This document shows positions 57,061 to 64,000 of a stretch of 64,000 bases of DNA, piece by piece. A model generated the notes under the pieces. That model was not told the DNA's origin. It was given only the letters and a program-made list of their open reading frames with translations, and searched no databases. The translations under genes were made by a program, and so were the position numbers. Every line of letters starts with the position of its first letter. Position 1 is the first letter of the stretch. Origin of the DNA: Cricetomys ansorgei (lineage: Eukaryota; Chordata; Mammalia; Rodentia; Nesomyidae); contig JAMJFZ010000770.1 in assembly GCA_026225945.1 (NCBI GenBank), positions 3,782,001 through 3,846,000 of the forward strand, written 5' to 3'.

Positions 57061-58296
57061 TAGGTAGAAACGCACCAGTGCCACCTGTCTCCAGGCCACC
57101 CATGTGGTCTGCAAAGAACCTGTGAACCGGATGTGGACAGAGCCTGTGTTTGGTCCACAGTGGACCTTCAACATATCTGAGAGGGGAATTCTTTCTATTT
57201 CTGAAAATGACTGAGAGGATCCAGAATGTACCTCAATGTCCATGATGGGTGAGAGAGGGGGCTCCCAGCCAGACATCAAAGGGAAGCAGAGAAAGCTATT
57301 TCCTATTCTCACCTCCAATATGCTGTTATATTTGCAAGATGCAGCTGGGGACCAGTCCTGAGGCAAGTCATTGTAACCAAATGGGGAAAATGCAGTCAAG
57401 GAAGAATGACCTAGTACAGGCCCTGTGGGAAGGGTCTGGTAAATCCTCCCCTAGGACGGGGGATTCTCTCCAGCAGGCAGACAGCAAGGTGAGGGCGGAG
57501 CCTGTGTGAAAAGAGGCTCAGGGACCAGACTCAGACCAGTGCTGGGGACAGCCTAGACTCGACACCCCAGGGAGATCTACAACCCTTTTCTGGCCCCCAT
57601 ACTGGGCAGTGGATGTAGATTTTACACGTGTCTGCAGAAGGCTAAAACTGTCTCCAACCAGAACCACAGTGATCAGATGCAGTCTCTGACGGGCATTGGA
57701 GCATTTCCTTGGTTGGAAGAACTTGGGCAGACCGTGCCAGAAGTGGCTTATAAATAGACCACTCCCTCCTCCTTCCTTTCTTCGCCCAGGCTCCTGGCCC
57801 CGAGTCTCCCTCCCATTTGGCACGGTCCCAGGAGGGTTTTAATTAGCAGTCCTGCCTTCTTCACTGTGTACATCCAGGTTTTTCCAGGCCTAGAACACAC
57901 ACTTCTCTCTTCCTCTCCCCTGGCTTTTGAGCCCTGTGGAAGCTTTTTGGAATCTTTGGACCATTAGAAACAGAATGGCACCTCTCGTCTGTCAGGAAGG
58001 GGTGCTTGGAAGAATGCTGCCTACCCACTGCAAAGGGGAGGCTTTCAGCCTTAGGTTTGGCAAAGAGGCTTTTCCTTTGACAGGCATCAGCCTTCATTGG
58101 AGCTCAATGGGTTCCCCCAAGTCAGGTCTGTAAACAGTGGTCCCTATGTCTGCTAATGCCATCAGCCATACAAACAGATCTAGTCTGTGTCTAGCCACCT
58201 AATGTACCACTTCTCCTCCCTCTTAATTTTGTGAAGCAGCCTCAGCCAAATTGGACATATGCCGTTCTTACCCTTTACCAATAAATGTCCACAGTG
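57061..58296. other. Unique sequence with a TATA/MEF2-like box
   Basis: No repeat was recognised. CTTATAAATAG at 57747-57757 fits both a TATA box and the MEF2 consensus; the downstream 60 bp is pyrimidine-rich. No transcript start, exon or coding frame could be linked to it. Confidence 0.35.
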
Positions 58297-58645
58297 TCAG
58301 TCAGCTCTCTGCTATTGTAACAAACCCCCAAGACAAAACAATATAAAGAACAAAGGTTTCCTTTGGCTCCTGGCATTATAGGTCTAACTTTGGACCTAAG
58401 GAAGTCTATTGTGGTGGGAACATACGAAGGAACAAAACCACTTGGGTCATGACTCAGAGAGAAAGGGAAAGAGAAGGGATGGGGTTGTCTTGCCAGCCTC
58501 AACTCCAACAATCCCTGATGGCATAATGCCTCACTAAGTCCCACCCCATAAAGGTGCTACCACCTCCCAGTAGTGCTATCCAGGATATCAAATCTTTGTT
58601 GCACAGGCCTTTGAGGAACATTCTAGATCAAAACCATATACCTAC
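58297..58645 (-). repeat. ERVL-MaLR LTR, old
   Basis: Antisense blocks: TCAGCTCTCTGCTATTGTAA, GAACAAAGGTTTCCTTTGGC, GGTGCTACCACCTCCCAGTA, AGGCCTTTGAGGAACATTCT and AGATCAAAACCATA, the order of a minus-strand MaLR LTR. Confidence 0.65.
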
Positions 58646-59244
58646 CTCCACCACTTAGCCTTCTCCCTCCCAGAACTCTAGCCCTTAAGCCCCACTCTCC
58701 TTAGAGTCCAGACACAGACGTCTTTGCTGGAAGATTCCCCTCTGCCCAGCCTCTCTGCCCCAGCCCTGTGCATTCATCTGCTCCTTCTTCTCAGGGTGCC
58801 TTTTCCAACCAGAATCAGAGCCTCATTTTCCAAGGGGATGCTGCTGACAAACAAGTGGTATTTGGCATGCTGCCGAGGAAAGGGGCAGCTTGGAGTAAAT
58901 TAAGTTAGAGTGCCTTGGGCATCACAACCCCCAGGACAGCTCTGAGGCATAGCAGCATATTTAATGCTCTCAAGATGCTTGCTTGGCCTCCTCTGACTCA
59001 CTGGTTCCCAGGCTTTCTGACCACAGACCTGTTTATCCCCAGAACACTACGAAGGGCCCCCACCCATGGAGCATTGAGCCCCGTGAATCTGCATTCAGAA
59101 GAACCACATAGTGTTTAGGGTTCAGCAGTTCCTCTCTTGGTGGGTCCTTGTGTGGGTTTGGGGTAGGGGTGGACCCTGCTTTCCTACAAGTGGGAGCTAT
59201 CTACGGAGTCATTCACTGCTATACCTTATAATCTACTTATTCCT
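58646..59244. other. Unique-looking sequence
   Basis: No repeat or gene was recognised. Confidence 0.35.
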
Positions 59245-59390
59245 CTCTGCTCTGACCTGGAAGTGATGAGACTGTTTTAGGTACACACTACCTTGACTTC
59301 CATGATTGACTATGATCTGGAATTGGGAACTGAAGTAAACTCTTTCTTCCCTAGGATTGCTTTTGGTCATAGAAATAATTATTCTAGTTT
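59245..59390 (+). repeat. ERVL-MaLR LTR, 3' fragment
   Basis: CCATGATTGACTATGATCTG, GAACTGAAGTAAACTCTTTC and AGGATTGCTTTTGGTCATAG match the 3' third of a plus-strand MaLR LTR. Confidence 0.65.
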
Positions 59391-62300
59391 TATTAGTTCA
59401 GTTTTCATAAGTGTGGTGTTCATCATGAAGGTGATGCTGAGTGGAGGAAGCAAGCACCAATGACCATTGAGGGATAGGCTCGGGTCATGTACTGTCATCA
59501 CACTGGAGGTGCCAGAGCAGAAGAACTCTCAGATGAAAGGACATACTACAGCTCAGGCCCAGGCTGAAGCCCAGCTTGGCCCTCCCTGCCCACTGCCCCT
59601 CCATGAGTCTCAACTAGGTACATACATGGCCGGTGGAGGAAGAGCTGGAAATTCCTGATTCCTGGTGCCTAATGAAGGTATCACTCACTCCTTTGGATTG
59701 AGTCCCAAAGGGGTGGCTCTGGAAAGCCAGGAAGTGGCAAAGCAGCCAGATAATCCCTGCCATACCCTCCAGAGAACAAAGCCGAGCTAATGGGCTCACT
59801 GCTGCCTTTCCCTGGCCTCTAAAAGGCAGTCCTGCCCTGCAGCAGCCTGGTGCAAAAGCAGTCTTATCATGTGAGAAGCTCAGGACAGAGGCAGTGTCAA
59901 CACATCTGAATGCTACCTGAGGGCTGGCCCTGGGCCAGAATAAAAAGGCTACAGGGAGAAGGAATAGGTGTTTTGTTTTGAACCTACAGCCTGCCTATAC
60001 ATCAGGCAAAGCTCTGATCCTGTAGACGGCTGCATTTAGCCACTTCCCTTCTAGAACCTTCTCATGCTGTCTTGCATACATGCTACCTTTGTGACTACCT
60101 CAGTATCCCTGCAGCCATGGCGTCACTCAGAGCTGGGTTTGTCTCACTAGCAGGTCACAGGCCTGCTCAGCCTTACTGCTCTATTTCTTCTCTCTTGCAC
60201 ACACCTGCATCTGCCAAGTGGCCAGAAGCCTACCATCTAGGGAGGTGTCCCTTAGCCCTGGGCCTCAGTCCTGATGCCCAGTAAGTGCTACCGAGCTAAC
60301 ATTAGCATGTTAAGACATGAGCTCTTGCTTCTGGCTCTACCACCTGACAGTTGCTCAGGGCTCCTGTCACCTGATGGTACAGGAGGAAGCACAAGGCAGA
60401 GAGTTGGCAATAGGACAGCAAGGAAAAGTCTTTAAATGCTGACACCAATCCAAGGGCTAAAAGGCAGTGACACTGGACTGCTGAGCCAAGAAGGATGAAG
60501 TACAGGCAAGCGGTCCCCATCTTCTGGAAGGCCCAGCACCTGTGCTTACCTTTGTTCAGTCTGTCAGAATACTAAATCAAGTTCAGCATCGTACTCCCTG
60601 AAATCCAACAAAGCACAGCCAGGCGATAGCAGCTCTGACAATGGCTCAGCTTTGGCTCCTTTGCCGTACTTACAGCTCTCTCTCCTGTGTGTGGCTCACT
60701 CTGCTCACACATCTTATCCAGTCTTTGGTTTTGGTTCCCGCAGCTGAGACCCTCCTCTCTGGCTCTCGCTCTGCCTGCCACCCACACGTGTACTTCCCTG
60801 TCAGCTCCAGCTGAACCCCGCGCGACGAGCCGCTGGGACAGAAGCCCAGCTGCATCTCTGAGGAGAAAGTACCTTTGAGACTTACTTCTGCTTTCTCCGC
60901 CTCTTCTTCTTACAGAGATGGGCTCAGTTGTTTTGTTTTCCTTTGTTTTAAATCTTATTGTCTCATCTGATCTCACAGACTTAGTTTGTAATCCACCATC
61001 TTACCCGAAATCTTGGTTCCCAATTTAGGACAGTTGGATTTACAGCTCCTCTGCTTCACTCTGAGGCGGAAGCTCTGTGCATTCAGCAGAAGCCACACTT
61101 CTGGTTTTAATTTCCTTCTTCTCCCAGACTGGTAATGATGTATGATGGCTTGCCATCCTGAGCACTGCATCCAGCCCTGACCCCGGGTCTGGCCATCATC
61201 GGTGCTGTGCTGGGATGCTCAGTACACTGGGTGTGCTCACTGCATCTTCACCCATTGTTTCTCATTTCCATGCGTTTACTGGGATGTAACTCAACGGGAA
61301 GTCAGGAATCATCTGTGCAAGTGAACTCAACAGCACACATACCTCACAGCTTCCGAGAGAACAGGGTGCCCAGGGCGCAGACCTCAGGCAGCTGCTCATG
61401 ACCTGGCCCTCCATCCTGTCTCTGGATATTACATTCTGAAATTCTATTACATTCGGATGCACTGATGAGCCGTCAGAGTGACACACACCTCTTCTAGACT
61501 GGAGACTTTGTCACCAGGGAGGCCCTCTGAGGAATTTTCTTTTCAGTCACAGGGTCCTGCAGTGTTTTGGATAGTGGGTCCACAGAACAGCCAGGTTTCA
61601 CAGTGGGGCCTGCTGCAGCAGCCAGAGCCCCCCACCCCCTGCCCCCATGCCTCCTCCTGTGGAACAGAGTTGACTGACAGCCACTAGCTGTGCCCTCTGG
61701 GCCTCCCACTGTGTTCTTGTCAGGCCACACCTGCCTCTCTCAACTGCTTCCCATGAGGCTGGTGTCCATTTGTGGCAATTATCTATAACCTGAATTCTAG
61801 GATGGGGCCATCATGCCTAGGGTGATATTCTGTTAATGAACAATGTTACTTGAGAGACCTCCACATCAACCTGGTCCAGACTTTCTCACATGCCATAGTC
61901 TCAGAGCTCCTTCCCCACCTTCCCCTCCCTTCTACTCCCAGCAACAGCCTTGTGTGTTAGCTGAAGGTCCTTCCCCTGCCCTTTACCCTTGGCAAGCATG
62001 TCCTCTGGTGAGGCTACATTCAGTTCAGTCCTGGAGCCTCTTTCTGGGATAGCCCACACCACTCAACTTCAACTCATGAAGGACAAAAAATGGCAAGCAA
62101 AATTTACCTTCCTCTGCTTTCCTGCAACATGGTCTACCCTGATTGACTCATTCATCCCCTCCTTCAGCCCAGCCCCCGTGTCATCATATCTTTGTCCCCA
62201 CTTATGACCAGTCATGGACTGTACCCCCATATTTGCACACACTTACCATGTGTCAAGTTCTGGTCATTGGTATGAAGGCTCCATCGGAAGCCCAGGTTTC

Positions 62301-62807
62301 TAGCAGATGTGTCCTCTCCCACTTGATATTTGCCTAATGCCTATGGGACAGTGTAGAGAGGGGTACCTGTCAAACTTGGCTGATCATATCACATGGCATC
62401 AGTCACCCTAGTGAAAATTTATGCAGTGTCCACTCAGTTCCAGTCCTGAAGGAGCCCTCCTCATGATGGTAGGGAAGCAAACAGATGTGCCCTCAGACAG
62501 CTGAGCCTGGCTTCAGAGAGGAGACTGGATGGAGACAGCCATTAAACTAGATCCTGCTTCCCTCTCCTCCCTCTGAGGGGTTAGTGTATTCAACCCTTCA
62601 TCATCCTATGAGAGACATTGTAGTCCTAGAGCATCTGGAGTCCTAGTCACCTTCCCAGAGCCATCAGACTGTCCTTGACACCACTCCCTTTGCCGGAGTG
62701 TGAGCTAGGGTAAGAGGATCAGAGTCCCATGATGGCCTCTGTGACCTCTCCATATGGAGACTAATGTTTCACTAAAAGATCCAATTGTATCTGAAGAGCC
62801 TAGGAAG
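59391..62807. other. Longest stretch without recognised repeats; contains one weak exon candidate
   Basis: No SINE, LINE or LTR landmark was recognised in about 3.4 kb, the longest such interval in the window. It includes a small CpG-bearing patch around 60.73-60.90 kb (GAACCCCGCGCGACGAGCCG) and a possible minus-strand exon at 60674-60857. Nothing else stands out. Confidence 0.4.
60674..60857 (-). other. Weak candidate exon (non-coding or untranslated), unproven
   Basis: On the minus strand TACTTTCTCCTCAG precedes 60857 like a 3' splice site, and CT|GTAAGTA follows 60674 like a 5' splice site, giving a 184-bp exon. One frame (61 codons from an ATG at 60855) stays open across it and reaches a stop inside the donor itself, so it would be a terminal or non-coding frame. 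The translation matches no family I know. Splice-like motifs of this quality occur by chance. Confidence 0.2.
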
Positions 62808-63120
62808 GGGAGATGGCTCAGTCAGTAAAGTGCTTGCCTTACAAGAATGCAGACCTGAGTTCAGATCCCCAGTGCCCATGTAAAAAGGCAGGGACAACAG
62901 CAAACACCTGCAATCCTAGCATGGAGGAGGCAGGGACAAGATGCTCCCTGGAGCCCATTGGCCAACCAACATAGATGAATTAATGAGCTCCAGATTCAGT
63001 AAGATTCCATGTCTCAGAATAGGAGGTAAAGCAATTGAGGAAGACATCAGACACGGATCTCTGACTCCTCAAGCACGTACACGTACACGGGCAGTCTCAT
63101 GCACACATGTCCACACATGA
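62808..63120 (+). repeat. B4 SINE, complete
   Basis: GGGGAGATGGCTCAGTCAGT, AAAGTGCTTGCCTTACAAGA, GACCTGAGTTCAGATCCCCA, CAATCCTAGCATGGAGGAGG, CCCATTGGCCAACCAACATA, TGAGCTCCAGATTCAGTAAG and CAATTGAGGAAGACATCAGA: every B4 block, plus orientation, best-preserved copy in the window. Confidence 0.93.
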
Positions 63121-63160
63121 GTATGTTACATACACATACAACACACATACACACACATAC

Positions 63161-63244
<84 letters not shown>
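63121..63244. repeat. (CA)n array at a B4 tail
   Basis: CA repeats with a few ACATACAA interruptions; the last part (about 63198-63244) is pure (CA)n. Directly continues the B4 tail. Confidence 0.97.
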
Positions 63245-63248
<4 letters not shown>

Positions 63249-64000
63249 CCCCTCAATAGCTCACAGGTGCCTTAGGGGGAAACATTTAGCTGTTATGCCT
63301 AATATGTCACGGTTCTGTCAGGCTAACTGTAGCCAGCTCACCTCTGCTGCTTCCCCTCTGTCCACCCCAGCACATGCGCAGTTCACAGCCAACATACACC
63401 CAGTTGCTCTGGCTGCTCTCTGTTGGTGAGGGAGCCGTGGATTTGGCATTTACCTTTATGACTTTGCTGGTTTCTTCATCTACCTAAAGTACCTTCCCTG
63501 CCACCTGACTATCCGACAAAGCTGGCATCATTCTTGAGGACATCATCCAAGGATGGCCTTCCTTCTGAGCCCTGACTCAGCTACCATGAAGTGATGTCAC
63601 AGGAGAAGTAAAATTGATACTAACTAACTAACCACTGCTGTGGGTTTGAGGGCTCAGAAGAATGCCTCTGTCACACAGGAAGTGATCCAGGGAGTAAGTA
63701 CCAACCACAGTGCTAACAATGCTTGTCTCTGGATAGGAGGTCGACTGGAATCAATTCTACCTTTTTTCTAGTTGACTGTATTTTCTGTATATTTTAAATA
63801 ATAATCCTCAACTCTTTTCATGGTGAGAAAATAAAATAAAGTTATTTCGAGGAGGAAGTAAGCCTGAGCTATAGCAGACTGCCTAATTCAGGATACCTGA
63901 GACTTGACTCCCTGTCTTTGCCATCCCAGCCCTGGGACTGAAACACAAGGCCAGGTATTCACTGAGTCCAGTGACCATGTAGTCCAACACAGGATGGAAA
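63245..64000. other. Unique-looking sequence
   Basis: No repeat or gene was recognised. GTGAGAAAATAAAATAAAGT near 63822-63842 contains polyadenylation-type signals, but no upstream exon could be recognised. Confidence 0.35.

Noticed and set aside
1..64000. Prokaryotic features such as operons, CRISPR arrays, att sites or ribosome binding sites
   Set aside because: Repeat content is that of a rodent nuclear genome and no prokaryotic gene organisation is present. The regular arrays are microsatellites without spacers.

Overview
This window looks like ordinary nuclear DNA from a muroid rodent (mouse, rat or hamster group). Three things point that way: tRNA-derived B2/B3 and composite B4 SINEs, 7SL-derived B1 SINEs, and ERVL-MaLR LTRs, URR1 and an Lx-type L1 tail that are characteristic of rodents. 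I cannot name the species. I saw no obviously young mouse B1/B2 copy and no free-standing ID element, but absence in 64 kb proves little. I found no convincing protein-coding gene, tRNA, rRNA, snRNA, CRISPR array or bacterial-type operon. Open frames longer than about 120 codons lie either in simple repeats or in unique sequence without recognisable protein motifs. The window is best read as intergenic or deep-intronic DNA.

Layout. 1-15.7 kb: mostly unique sequence with scattered MaLR LTRs (739, 3548, 11830, 12130), an old B1, two B4 SINEs, an L1 3' tail and a MIR. 15.7-25.4 kb: B1, several MaLR LTRs, a MER5A split by a MaLR, L1 fragments, a B2, and two purine-rich satellites next to B4 SINEs. 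25.6-29.8 kb: an old, decayed L1 on the minus strand. 29.8-40 kb: a TG satellite of about 490 bp, MaLR LTRs (one nested in another), an opposed B3 pair, L1 pieces, a URR1 DNA transposon with its target duplication, an MLT1 LTR and a CT/TA tract. 40-48 kb: two copies of one ~316-bp LTR family, a B4/CA block inside an old L1 end, and another LTR on the minus strand. 48-64 kb: mainly unique sequence with MIR and MaLR/MLT1 copies, a 522-bp solo LTR inserted in a B4 with an exact 6-bp target duplication, and a final B4 with a CA array.

The best-supported unusual observations are structural. They are the recent-looking solo LTR at 54550-55071, several nested insertions that give a relative order of events, two alternating purine-pyrimidine tracts of 446 and 380 bp, an apparent ~190-bp higher-order duplication inside the TG satellite, a 223-bp all-purine run, and the tendency of long simple repeats to start at the tails of B4 SINEs. 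Possible functional sites in unique DNA (a candidate minus-strand exon near 60.7 kb, a TATA/MEF2-like box at 57.75 kb, an E-box cluster near 10.9 kb, a TAAT-rich palindrome at 54.05 kb) are weak and flagged as such. I found no evidence of an undescribed multi-gene system. Repeat names come from recognition of family landmarks by eye, not from a database search; boundaries are approximate except where a target duplication or exact termini are described.
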